The notes under the pieces are model-generated. The model was given only the letters and a program-made list of their open reading frames with translations. It did not search any database and was not told the DNA's origin. The position numbers and the translations under genes are program-made. A stretch of DNA of 64,000 bases from CAIWMF01 sp964402065 (GTDB lineage Bacteria > Verrucomicrobiota > Verrucomicrobiia > Chthoniobacterales > UBA6821): assembly GCA_964402065.1 (NCBI GenBank), contig CAYOAN010000005.1, forward strand, positions 62,001-126,000, read 5' to 3'. Shown here piece after piece: positions 26,608 to 34,448 of the stretch; the first letter of the stretch is position 1; each line of letters begins with the position of its first letter.

Positions 26608-27138
26608 TTATTTTTTTTCATTCCATTTGATAACCAGTCCATTCATAACACCTCCCATTTCGTAGAGTCTGTCCTTATGATGAACCATCTGGTCACGAGA
26701 AAGGCCAGTAATGGAATAATCTTTGCGCAAAAAGATAGCTTGTTCTGGACAAACTTCTTCACACAGGCCGCAGTAGATGCAGCGGGTCATATCAATATCA
26801 AATGAGCGAGGCTTTTTCTCGACTTTACGCCAGCGGCTTTCCTCAGGAATTTCCATCGGCTCAATCGTAATTGCTCGTGGTGGACAAATGAATTCACAGA
26901 GCTGACAGGCGACACAACGTTCGCGGCCTGTTTCATCTTTAACAAGTGTTGGAGCCCCGCGGTACCAGGCAGGGAGGTTTTTGTCCCACTTTTCTTCTGG
27001 ATACTGCATGGTAATCACGCCCTTTCCAAAAAGAGCACGCTTCATGTGTTTCCATGTAATAGCAAGTCCACTAAGGATAGCGGGAAGATAGAGCTTTTCA
27101 GCGAGGGTCAGTTTTTTTCTGTTAACGACAAGAGCCAT
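26608..27138 (-). CDS. nuoI: NADH-quinone oxidoreductase subunit I (two 4Fe-4S clusters)
   Basis: A 176-residue ferredoxin-like subunit that carries clusters N6a and N6b on the peripheral arm. Two motifs are visible: CVACQLCEFICPP (about residues 71-83) and CIYCGLCEEVCPEQAI, each with the spaced four cysteines. The N-terminal amphipathic segment and RGAPTLV preceding the first motif are typical. It lies 18 bases after nuoH. Confidence 0.95.
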   Translation of the reverse strand: MALVVNRKKLTLAEKLYLPAILSGLAITWKHMKRALFGKGVITMQYPEEKWDKNLPAWYRGAPTLVKDETGRERCVACQLCEFICPPRAITIEPMEIPEESRWRKVEKKPRSFDIDMTRCIYCGLCEEVCPEQAIFLRKDYSITGLSRDQMVHHKDRLYEMGGVMNGLVIKWNEKK

Positions 27139-27156
27139 GAGAAAGAAAAGCGGAAT

Positions 27157-28359
27157 TTATTTTACGTAAGTTAAAATTGCTGCGGTTAAGAAAATATTAA
27201 CAACGGCTAATTCAAAAAAGAAGTACCAACCGAGCTTCATCAGCTGATCATAGCGGAATCGTGGAAGTGTCCAACGAACCCAGATAAAGACGAAGAGAAG
27301 CCCTGTGATTTTAGCGAAGAAAACAGCGATATTGATCAAGCCCCAGATCCAACCATGAGAACCATCAGGAATGAGAGGAAAGCTCCACCCCCCAAGGAAA
27401 AGCGTCGTGATAACACTGGCTCCTGCAATCATTGCTGTGTATTCACCTAAGAAGAAAAGAGCAAATCCCATCGAGGAATATTCGGTATGGTAACCACCAA
27501 TTAACTCCTGTTCAGCCTCAGGAAGGTCGAAAGGAAGACGATTGGTTTCTGCAAACATTGAAACAAAGAAAACAAAAAAGGAGATGATAAGTGGTACCCA
27601 GAGTAAAAGGTGGCGCAAGTTGAGCCCCGCGAGAATGGCTTTCCAAGCCATGTCTGGGTGCAGAAGGGCGTGCCAATTCAAGCCTTGAGGCCAAAAAGGA
27701 GCAACCATCCATCCACGTTCCACTTGATATTGGACGATTGTATTGAGGTTCAAAGACCCAACGATCATAAAGACTGGGACGATCGAAAGAGCCAGCGATA
27801 ACTCATATGAAATCATTTGGGACGTTGAACGAATACCACCGAGGAAAGGGTATTTTGAATTAGAAGCCCATCCTGCGAGAACAATCCCATAGACCGAAAT
27901 CGAAGAAATGGCCAAAACGTAAATCGCTCCAACATTAATATTTGCAATCGTCATTGGAACTCCAAACAGAGAGCTGCCAAAAGGAATCACTCCCATGACA
28001 AGAATCGGAGGGATCATGACAAGCTTCGGCGCTAAACGAAAATAAAAATAGCTCGCGTTTTTTGGAGTGAAATTTTCTTTCAGAAGGAGCTTAACTGCAT
28101 CTGCAACTGGTTGAAGGAGGCCCTGCCATCCAACACGATTGGGACCGAGGCGATCTTGAATCAAAGCGCTAACACGGCGTTCTGCATAAACAGTGTAGGA
28201 GACAAGACCTAAAATGATGCCGAGTAAAATGGCTGACTTAAGCAAGGTTGTCCAAATGAGAAAACCAGTTGGAGTCATGCATGCATCGATGATGACTTTC
28301 AAAAATGCCCAAGTAGCTGGTGAAAAAAAATGACTGATGAAATTGGAAAAAGCATCCAT
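27157..28359 (-). CDS. nuoH: NADH-quinone oxidoreductase subunit H
   Basis: A 400-residue quinone-site membrane subunit. Conserved parts are YAERRVSALIQDRLGPNRVG, LLKENFTPKNA, GWASNSKYPFLGGIRSTSQMISYE, the acidic loop ETNRLPFDLPEAEQELIGGYHTEYSS (residues in several pieces) and WVRWTLPRFRYDQLM. About 30 N-terminal residues exceed many homologues. It is the first gene of the minus-strand run; nuoA-F are not upstream in this window, so the complex I genes are divided between loci. Confidence 0.95.
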   Translation of the reverse strand: MDAFSNFISHFFSPATWAFLKVIIDACMTPTGFLIWTTLLKSAILLGIILGLVSYTVYAERRVSALIQDRLGPNRVGWQGLLQPVADAVKLLLKENFTPKNASYFYFRLAPKLVMIPPILVMGVIPFGSSLFGVPMTIANINVGAIYVLAISSISVYGIVLAGWASNSKYPFLGGIRSTSQMISYELSLALSIVPVFMIVGSLNLNTIVQYQVERGWMVAPFWPQGLNWHALLHPDMAWKAILAGLNLRHLLLWVPLIISFFVFFVSMFAETNRLPFDLPEAEQELIGGYHTEYSSMGFALFFLGEYTAMIAGASVITTLFLGGWSFPLIPDGSHGWIWGLINIAVFFAKITGLLFVFIWVRWTLPRFRYDQLMKLGWYFFFELAVVNIFLTAAILTYVK

Positions 28360-28633
28360 ACGATCGCTAAGAGCGTAAACTAAAACTTTTTTTCAAGACA
28401 GAAGAAAATGATATGCCTCAAAAGAACGAAGCAAATGCAAAGGGTAATTTTTTGTGGTCTTTGATTTTTTGAAGCTATAGCCAAATTATTTTGACCTTGT
28501 TAGGAAAAAATTGCGCGCCCATCCCTCCTCGTTATTACGGATGGCACTCTGTCCTCGTCCCTGTCGTTTGTAAAAACTTCTGCGTTCTTTTCTATAATCT
28601 TAAAGTCATTCGGTTATAGTCATTAGTATTTTC

Positions 28634-30814
28634 ATGAAAACGGATATTCTCTTTTTTTCTTTTTTAGCCATTTTTGCGTCTGCTGCTGCACAGCAACCAA
28701 CGGAACCGATGAGGTTATCGATTGAGGTGGCTCATTCTGTTCTAATGACCAATGCAACTGCTGCGCTCGGCGGTTCAATTGATGGGCATGAACAGGGAAG
28801 TACGAAAGCAATACTATCTCCCAAAAGCGTGGAGAAAATGTTGCAATCAGGATTAAAGCCGCTGGCTTATCGCCTTCGAACGGAGCTTGGTGTAGAAGCA
28901 TGGCATTGGAATCCTCATGGAAATTGGAGTGATGCAACAAATCAATGTGGCTACTGGACTTCTGCAACTAAAATGGAGGGACCAATAAAAGTAAGTTATG
29001 GTTATCGCCTTCCGCGGCGAGGAGACACGCTGGACGAGGCTAACAATGATGGTTATTCGCGACTCGATGACGCGAATCCCGATACGTTTTGGAAAAGCAA
29101 TCCTTACCTCACCTCCTATTACACGGGAGAACCAGACTGGAAACATCCGCAGTGGGTTATTGTTGATTTTGGAAAAAAAGTTTGGATCAATGCAGCAAGA
29201 TTGCATTGGAAAGATCCTTATGCCAAAAAATTTCGCATCCAGTATGCTCATGAGGGAGCCATCTATTTTGGAAACAATAAGCCGTGGCATGATTTTCCTC
29301 GTGGAAAAGTTAATGATGGGCGTGGAGGCTCTCCCCTGCTTGATTTAGGGGCGCTTGAACATGTTCAATTCATCAGAATTTTAATGACCGAAAGTTCTGA
29401 AATGAAAAAGAATCAGTCCCTGGCAAAGGGTGTTTTGATGCTCAATCAGAATATGCAAGCATTAAAATCGGAATACGCATTATCAGGGACTGACCCCTTT
29501 TCTGATTTGCGTGATCATGTTGGATATGCATTACAAGAAGTGGAGCTGGGGGTTTTGCAGAACGGGATCTTTCAAGATCATATTATTCACTCTCCTGATC
29601 AACATCAGACGATGATGACTGTTTCTTCGACGGATCCGTGGCATCGAGCTTCTGATATTGATTCAAAAACAGAGCAGCCCGGAGTTGATATTGTTGTTTC
29701 ATCAGGCTTGGGAAATGATCAGCCAATTCTCTGGTCTCTCCCTGTTCTTTATGACACGCCAGAAAATGCAGCTAGCTTGGTTGATTATCTCAAAAAGCGA
29801 AATAATCTTAAGCCTCATCAGCGAATCGAACTTGGCGAAGAACCTGATGGACAACATATCGATCCCAAAGATTTTGGAGAGCTATATTGTCAGGTTGTAA
29901 AAAAAATTCGGAACCTGCAACCGATAACATCCAAGATGCAGCCTATGTTAGGTGGCCCCAGCTTTGTAACAGCTGACTATCAGCCGAAGGACACTACTTA
30001 TCGTTTTGATCATCGGCTTTGGCTAAAACCTTTTTTGAAAGAACTACGGCATCATCATCGAGAAAAAGATTTTCAATTTTTAAGCTTTGAGTGGTATCCC
30101 TTTGATGATCTTTTGCTGCCTGCTCCTGAGCTTCTCTGCAAGCAGTCGGGAAGCCTGCGTCGAGCTATGACATTACTACGGAATGGTGGTGTTTCCAAAA
30201 AAATGCCAATGCTAATTACCGAGTATGGATATTCTGTTTTTTCAGGTGAGCCTGAGGTGAAGGTAGAGGCAGCGCTCCTCAATGCGGAGATGATGGCTGA
30301 GTTCCTTGCTTCGGGAGGAACGACGGCCTATTTGTACGGATATGAGCCCAACAACCTAGAATGTGGAGTTAATGGTTCGTGGGGAAATTTAATGATGTTT
30401 TTAGAAAAAAACGATTTCCTGATTCCATTGCCAACATTTTACAGCGCTCAAATGATGGCTGGTTTGATTAAAAAAGGAACAGAAATTTTTTTAGTAAAAA
30501 GCCCTAAGCAAGATCTCATAGCATATGCCTTTCATCAAAAATATGCGGATGAATGGAATTTTTTAATTATTAATAAAAATCCAACAACCTCATACCAAGT
30601 TCTCTTGAAGCATCAAGGTCCTCTAGAAAAAATCAGTTATTCCTCCAAAAATTATCAATGGCACGCTGATGGCCCCAACGGCGCTCCCTCTAAAAATAAG
30701 CCTCCGCAGCGGGAACTAATTTCTGCTGGAGCGTCTATTGTGATAGAGCCTTGGTCATTGACAGTTCTCAAAATAAAAAAACCCGGGAGGTTATCCCGGG
30801 TCTTAGAGAATTAG
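28634..30814 (+). CDS. Secreted glycoside hydrolase with discoidin-type (F5/8C) domain
   Basis: A 726-residue secreted protein. The signal peptide is MKTDILFFSFLAIFASAAA. Residues ~120-255 look like an F5/8C carbohydrate-binding domain (RLDDANPDTFW, HPQWVIVDFGKKVWINAARL, FRIQYAHEG, FIRILMTES). From ~340 a TIM-barrel clan-A hydrolase is suggested by ELGEEPDGQHI (likely acid/base Glu) and MLITEYGYSVF (likely nucleophile Glu). A small beta C-terminal domain follows. GH39/GH5-like activity is an inference; substrate unknown. Its DNA at 29472-29498 matches the end of the RAYT element. Its last codons overlap a minus-strand terminator, and the TAG stop is the first bases of a MITE-like copy. Confidence 0.8.
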   Translation: MKTDILFFSFLAIFASAAAQQPTEPMRLSIEVAHSVLMTNATAALGGSIDGHEQGSTKAILSPKSVEKMLQSGLKPLAYRLRTELGVEAWHWNPHGNWSDATNQCGYWTSATKMEGPIKVSYGYRLPRRGDTLDEANNDGYSRLDDANPDTFWKSNPYLTSYYTGEPDWKHPQWVIVDFGKKVWINAARLHWKDPYAKKFRIQYAHEGAIYFGNNKPWHDFPRGKVNDGRGGSPLLDLGALEHVQFIRILMTESSEMKKNQSLAKGVLMLNQNMQALKSEYALSGTDPFSDLRDHVGYALQEVELGVLQNGIFQDHIIHSPDQHQTMMTVSSTDPWHRASDIDSKTEQPGVDIVVSSGLGNDQPILWSLPVLYDTPENAASLVDYLKKRNNLKPHQRIELGEEPDGQHIDPKDFGELYCQVVKKIRNLQPITSKMQPMLGGPSFVTADYQPKDTTYRFDHRLWLKPFLKELRHHHREKDFQFLSFEWYPFDDLLLPAPELLCKQSGSLRRAMTLLRNGGVSKKMPMLITEYGYSVFSGEPEVKVEAALLNAEMMAEFLASGGTTAYLYGYEPNNLECGVNGSWGNLMMFLEKNDFLIPLPTFYSAQMMAGLIKKGTEIFLVKSPKQDLIAYAFHQKYADEWNFLIINKNPTTSYQVLLKHQGPLEKISYSSKNYQWHADGPNGAPSKNKPPQRELISAGASIVIEPWSLTVLKIKKPGRLSRVLEN
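29472..29498 (+). repeat. RAYT-element end-like sequence inside a coding region
   Basis: 27 bases containing TATCAGGGACTGACCCCT match the outer end of the RAYT inverted repeat at 38946-38972 with one mismatch. The hydrolase reads it in a frame (YALSGTDPF) different from the one kdsA uses. It is an isolated half-site with no transposase. Confidence 0.75.
30773..30801 (-). terminator. Intrinsic terminator for the minus strand inside the hydrolase 3' end
   Basis: CCCGGGA (30782-30788) and TCCCGGG (30794-30800) form an 8-bp stem with its flanking A/T pair. The following seven bases read as a U-run on the minus strand. It would stop transcripts of the convergent Cys-rich protein gene. Confidence 0.8.
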
Positions 30815-30953
30815 AGCGTTTTAAAAAAATATGATAGCCAATGTGGTGCCAGGAACGAAGAGCTCAGAAACGGAGTGTATACCTCATACTCAAGGCTTCG
30901 AGCACCGGAGTGACGCCGCAATATGCGGCTATAAAATTTTTTAAAATGCTCTA
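30812..30953 (-). repeat. TA-flanked MITE-like element, copy C (reverse orientation)
   Basis: A 142-base member in inverse orientation to most copies, with TA at both ends. Arms are GAGCGTTTTAAAAAAATATG and its inverse at the right end. Its first bases TAG are the stop codon of the hydrolase gene. The interior GTGCCAGGAACGAAGAGC and GGAGTGACGCCGCAATA match the family in reverse complement. Confidence 0.88.
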
Positions 30954-30975
30954 ATAAAAGTAGTAACTTTTTCAA

Positions 30976-31515
30976 TTAGTTAGCACTCGTAGCAGGTGCA
31001 CTTGATTGCTGAGCTCCACTTGATGAAGCGTCTTGGGTAGCAATGGAGCTGTCTGTTGCAGAACTAGAACTAGCAGTAGTTGATGGCTGATCGGAAGCGC
31101 TGCTGGAGGAGGCTGGAGCAGAGCTTGCTTGAGGAGCGCTCACTGGAGCAGGGCTTTGATCGCTAGAAGAATTCATGCAATGCTTTTTCATCTTACGGCA
31201 ATTTTTTCTGAGTTTCATGCAGATGGGTCTCATGCTTGGATCTGCTTTAACAATAGCGCGGCAGAGCTTGCATTTGTTTTCCGGTTTTGCAAGAGAAGGA
31301 TCTTTCGCAATAGCAGCTGTCTTAGCCTTGCAGAAGCGTTCACACTCTTCTTTAGTTAAAACTTTATAAGCGCATGAAGTACTTTTATCTATTGGACAGT
31401 CGTTGGATCCAGAACAGCACGGTGTCGGACTGTCTGTAGTTGCGCTCATTGCAAGAGGCGCTAGGCCTGCAACAAGGAGTAATGAGAGTAACGAAGCTAA
31501 CAGTTGTTTTTTCAT
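30976..31515 (-). CDS. Secreted cysteine-rich protein with Ser/Ala-rich tail
   Basis: A 179-residue protein with a clear signal peptide (MKKQLLASLLSLLLVAGLAPLAMSA). The central ~70 residues are Cys-rich: CCSGSNDCP, CAYKVLTKEECERFCKAK, CKLCRAIV and ICMKLRKNC. About twelve cysteines suggest disulfides or metal binding outside the cytoplasm. The last ~65 residues are almost only Ser, Ala, Pro, Thr and Gln, a low-complexity linker-like tail. I recognise no family. Its transcript would cross MITE copy C and stop at the terminator in the neighbouring hydrolase gene. Confidence 0.75.
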   Translation of the reverse strand: MKKQLLASLLSLLLVAGLAPLAMSATTDSPTPCCSGSNDCPIDKSTSCAYKVLTKEECERFCKAKTAAIAKDPSLAKPENKCKLCRAIVKADPSMRPICMKLRKNCRKMKKHCMNSSSDQSPAPVSAPQASSAPASSSSASDQPSTTASSSSATDSSIATQDASSSGAQQSSAPATSAN

Positions 31516-31551
31516 AGATGTTGGGTTGTTGATGTTTTGGTTAACTGACGC

Positions 31552-31716
31552 TATAGTGTATTAAATTGAAAAAGGAAGGCCATAAGCTTGCTCTTTTTCC
31601 TTAGGACTGCGTTCTCAGATCTTACGTTATCTTCGGATAGCGTCTCGATCTTCGGCCTTGTCCTAAGAAAAAATGTAGGCGCTTCTAACGTGCCCTTTTT
31701 AATTTAATACACTATA
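31552..31716. repeat. Palindromic element, family 2 (long form)
   Basis: 165 bases with ~24-base imperfect terminal inverted repeats: left TATAGTGTATTAAATTGAAA and right end AATTTAATACACTATA. The interior GCGTCTCGATCTTCGG and CCTAAGAAAAAATG matches the short element at 12079-12154. It lies between the Cys-rich protein gene and a small membrane protein gene. Confidence 0.75.
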
Positions 31717-31745
31717 TTTTGAAACTAGCCTTTAAAAAGGAAAAG

Positions 31746-31988
31746 TCAATTGGCCTTCTCTGCGTAGTTATAAAAGCGATTAGAGAGAATAAAAAAGGTA
31801 GGAGACCACAGGCCAACAAAAATACCAAAACGCTCTCCATAGGCTCGTTGAGCGCAGTCTGCCGCATTAGTCCAATCGATGGAGCTATTGCCGGCAAGCA
31901 AATACCAAATTAAAATCGATCCAAGGATCGAGAGAAAGCCGCAAACGAAACAAAAGTTACTTAAAAGTTGAAGTGTGGATTTATTCAT
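31746..31988 (-). CDS. Small membrane protein of unknown function
   Basis: An 80-residue protein with two hydrophobic segments (FCFVCGFLSILGSILIWYLL and FGIFVGLWSPTFFIL) separated by a polar loop with two Cys/Arg-containing turns. It starts 8 bases after the stop of the SUMF1-like gene, suggesting they are co-transcribed. No family is recognised. Its coding status rests on position, start codon and a plausible membrane topology. Confidence 0.6.
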   Translation of the reverse strand: MNKSTLQLLSNFCFVCGFLSILGSILIWYLLAGNSSIDWTNAADCAQRAYGERFGIFVGLWSPTFFILSNRFYNYAEKAN

Positions 31989-31996
31989 AGTTGTTA

Positions 31997-32986
31997 TTAA
32001 TTTGAAGTGAATGATGGAGCTGTAGAAGGAACAAAAACTCGATACCCTCCAGCTGGGGGGCTATCTGGAGTGAAGACAACGCGAAAACCTGTGTCAGAGA
32101 CAAAGAGGTCTTGGTAGAGATAAAGTTTTGTTCTGTCCGTAAAAACTTCAGGGCTATTTTTAATACGACGATAACCAGCGCCATTAAAGTTTAATGCAAT
32201 ACCAGCAATTTGTGTTTTCCAACAATGAGGATAGACTTCATCGGTCCAACACCAGAAAACTTCTCCGATATTGATCTCTCCCCAATTATTAATGACATCA
32301 GTGAGCTCTACTTCATCGGGAAGACGCCAGGTTGCGCTGGGAGTACGATTGACGCTCTTGTAAACCTCTTTCAATTCGCGAGTCGTTGTATCATTTCCAT
32401 TTTTTTGAACCAAAAGAATCATGCCATTTGTTCCGTAGGTATTTGTTTCAGAAAAAGTATACGATCCTGTTTCGGTGGTATTATTTCCTTCTTGTCCAGT
32501 TGGTTGGTTTTGAGACATCCAATTACAGAAACGTGCGGCATCAGCCATGGGAACTCCCTTCATCATCGTTCTCTTAGCTAATGTTTTAAATTGGACTTCT
32601 GATTTTTGTGTAATGGGATTGATCTTTGTAATAGGAATGCCGTTTGTGCTTAATACGACATTGGTCTCCTGATTAACAAGGTCATATCTAAAACCGTGTT
32701 GAGCGTCACCGTTTTGAGCAATACAAAAAAGATTCGGGAAATGAACCGGGTCATTCCATTCAGGGTGATAAAGCCTATGAGGGTCACTGGTAGAAGCTAC
32801 AGCATTGAGAAAAGCACAATAGGCCTCTGGGCTAACCGGTTGTTCTGAAATATAGAACGAAGGAGTCTCGGTCGGATTTTTCGTGTTAGGAATCATATCA
32901 ATCAGAACAGACTCCATCTTGAATTGAGCAAAAATCGACGAAGAGAGCGAGAGGAAGCCCAAAAAGAGGAAAAGGTTTTTTTTCAT
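31997..32986 (-). CDS. Secreted formylglycine-generating-enzyme (SUMF1)-fold protein
   Basis: About 329 residues with signal peptide MKKNLFLFLGFLSLSSSIFA. The SUMF1/FGE-sulfatase fold is indicated by ISEQPVSPEAYCAFLNAV, GVPMADAARFCNWMS, WRLPDEVELTDVI and the end motif DTGFRVVF. True formylglycine-generating enzymes use a Cys pair near the C-terminus; I see no such pair, and no sulfatase is nearby. A binding or structural role for this C-type-lectin-like fold is therefore more likely. The ATG at 32986 puts the signal peptide at the N-terminus; an upstream start at 33019 would add 11 residues. It sits in a minus-strand group with a lipoprotein upstream. Confidence 0.8.
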   Translation of the reverse strand: MKKNLFLFLGFLSLSSSIFAQFKMESVLIDMIPNTKNPTETPSFYISEQPVSPEAYCAFLNAVASTSDPHRLYHPEWNDPVHFPNLFCIAQNGDAQHGFRYDLVNQETNVVLSTNGIPITKINPITQKSEVQFKTLAKRTMMKGVPMADAARFCNWMSQNQPTGQEGNNTTETGSYTFSETNTYGTNGMILLVQKNGNDTTTRELKEVYKSVNRTPSATWRLPDEVELTDVINNWGEINIGEVFWCWTDEVYPHCWKTQIAGIALNFNGAGYRRIKNSPEVFTDRTKLYLYQDLFVSDTGFRVVFTPDSPPAGGYRVFVPSTAPSFTSN

Positions 32987-33031
32987 ATGAGATTGATATG
33001 ACGGTCGTGCTCTGGACAAATGCTTTCTTTT

Positions 33032-33508
33032 TTAATACTCCGGACCAGAAAGAAATCGCATGGTTGGATCCTTCCAGCGGCTATCGGGATAGATCAATGG
33101 AGGGGCTTTGTCAACAAGAACAGCTTTTGTTAACACAAACTCAGGATAGAAGTGATCGCTAGCTGGTTCATAGACCTTGTCACCTGAATAAAAGCCATAG
33201 AGAAAATATTCGTAGTCATTGTCGTACCCCATCTGTTTCTCAATACGTCCTGGAACGAGCGTCTTTTGCTCATTCATCATAACAAGTTGGGCTTGTTTCC
33301 ATGGCTCGCCTGGCTTTTTCACCCAACCCCACATGTGATAATCAGTTTTATAGTAGCGACGGCCGATATAGTAGTTTCCAGGTTTTTCTTGAGCGATGGC
33401 TGCATCAACCTTGCGACGTTCACCAGCGTTTTGGAATTGAACCGTTTCACAACCTGAAAAAAAGAGCAGAAAAGCAGCTAAGACAAAATAAAGAAGCAAA
33501 GAACGCAT
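33032..33508 (-). CDS. Lipoprotein of unknown function
   Basis: About 158 residues. A type II signal sequence with lipobox-like FFSGC (MRSLLLYFVLAAFLLFFSGC) predicts lipid attachment. The mature part is rich in aromatic residues (YYIGRRYYKTDYHMWGWVKKPGEPW, read in two pieces) and lacks recognisable motifs. The start at 33508 is preferred; an ATG six bases upstream is equally possible. It precedes the SUMF1-like gene on the same strand and may share its envelope role. Confidence 0.72.
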   Translation of the reverse strand: MRSLLLYFVLAAFLLFFSGCETVQFQNAGERRKVDAAIAQEKPGNYYIGRRYYKTDYHMWGWVKKPGEPWKQAQLVMMNEQKTLVPGRIEKQMGYDNDYEYFLYGFYSGDKVYEPASDHFYPEFVLTKAVLVDKAPPLIYPDSRWKDPTMRFLSGPEY

Positions 33509-33528
33509 GGTCAATAATTAAGAGAAAG

Positions 33529-34398
33529 TTAAATATGCCATTCAGGGTCCTGAATGCGCATGGCTGTTTGAGGTTGAGAAAGTCGAACGGCTTGTGTTTC
33601 GGGGGGAGAGGAATGAGGGGAGTTAGTTATTGTGGCAGTAACCATGGGGGGCGACTGCAACGGCGAGTCCGCATAAGCTACTTGTGCTTTAACAGGAGGT
33701 TTCAGCGGAGCGGCAATAATTTCCCGGACTTCACTATTAGTCTCCATAGCGGCACGCATCGCTTTTAAGGGGAAATGCTCTGAAACTAAAAATGAAAATT
33801 GACCAAGCCCTGCTCGTTCGAGATCCGCTTGAATAAAGCGTTGTGACCTTTGTACTGATGGCAGAGCAGAGAAATGAAATCGGTTGCTTTCTCCGAAAAT
33901 CAACTTAGAAGCTTCTTCCAATCCATCATAGTAAGCTTTTTTAATGCTCTCGATGGTTTCTTTGGGAAAGATGCGTTGGCCTAAGCCCGGTATGTTTTGG
34001 AAAGGAGAATCTTCTGGTTCTGGCTCTCTAACTTCCTCTGTGATTGAATCTGTGATGGCTTGTGTAAGGAGATCAAGCAACTCTGCCTTTTTTAAAGCAA
34101 TGGCTACTGCATGACTCTTAAGGCTAGAGGTAGCAGCTTCTGCTTGAAGCTCGGATGGAAAGGCAAAACCAGTTATTTCCTTGCCATATTTTGCTATGAG
34201 TGCGCTCTTAAAGTCCTTAACAATAGAGCGGCTTTTTTCCAAGTCATCAAAATAGCTGCCTATCCCAAAAATACTGAGTAGACCCATTCGAGGAGCTTTG
34301 GCACTGGTGATGCCTTTTTCTTCGGAAAGGGAGATTAAAGCTTCCGCCTCAGGATACTGAGTTGCCGCTGTTTTAAAGTGATCAATCGAAAGAGGCAT
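33529..34398 (-). CDS. Protein with one copy of a newly noticed repeat domain
   Basis: A 289-residue cytosolic-looking protein without signal peptide. Residues ~6-113 match, by eye, two regions of the neighbouring 498-residue protein: FKTAA near the start, then ITSAKAP, FKSALIAKYG and ITGFAFP at the same spacing. The middle part is helical, and the last ~60 residues are Pro/Ser-rich and disordered-looking (KPPVKAQVAY, SPPMV, SSPPET). No known family is recognised. It lies 50 bases after its paralogue and within a few kb of a type III secretion chaperone, so it may be a secreted substrate; this is inference. Confidence 0.7.
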   Translation of the reverse strand: MPLSIDHFKTAATQYPEAEALISLSEEKGITSAKAPRMGLLSIFGIGSYFDDLEKSRSIVKDFKSALIAKYGKEITGFAFPSELQAEAATSSLKSHAVAIALKKAELLDLLTQAITDSITEEVREPEPEDSPFQNIPGLGQRIFPKETIESIKKAYYDGLEEASKLIFGESNRFHFSALPSVQRSQRFIQADLERAGLGQFSFLVSEHFPLKAMRAAMETNSEVREIIAAPLKPPVKAQVAYADSPLQSPPMVTATITNSPHSSPPETQAVRLSQPQTAMRIQDPEWHI

Positions 34399-34448
34399 AG
34401 AAAAGTGCAGGTATTTCGTAATGAGTCATCAGTAGCGTCTAGCCTCTT

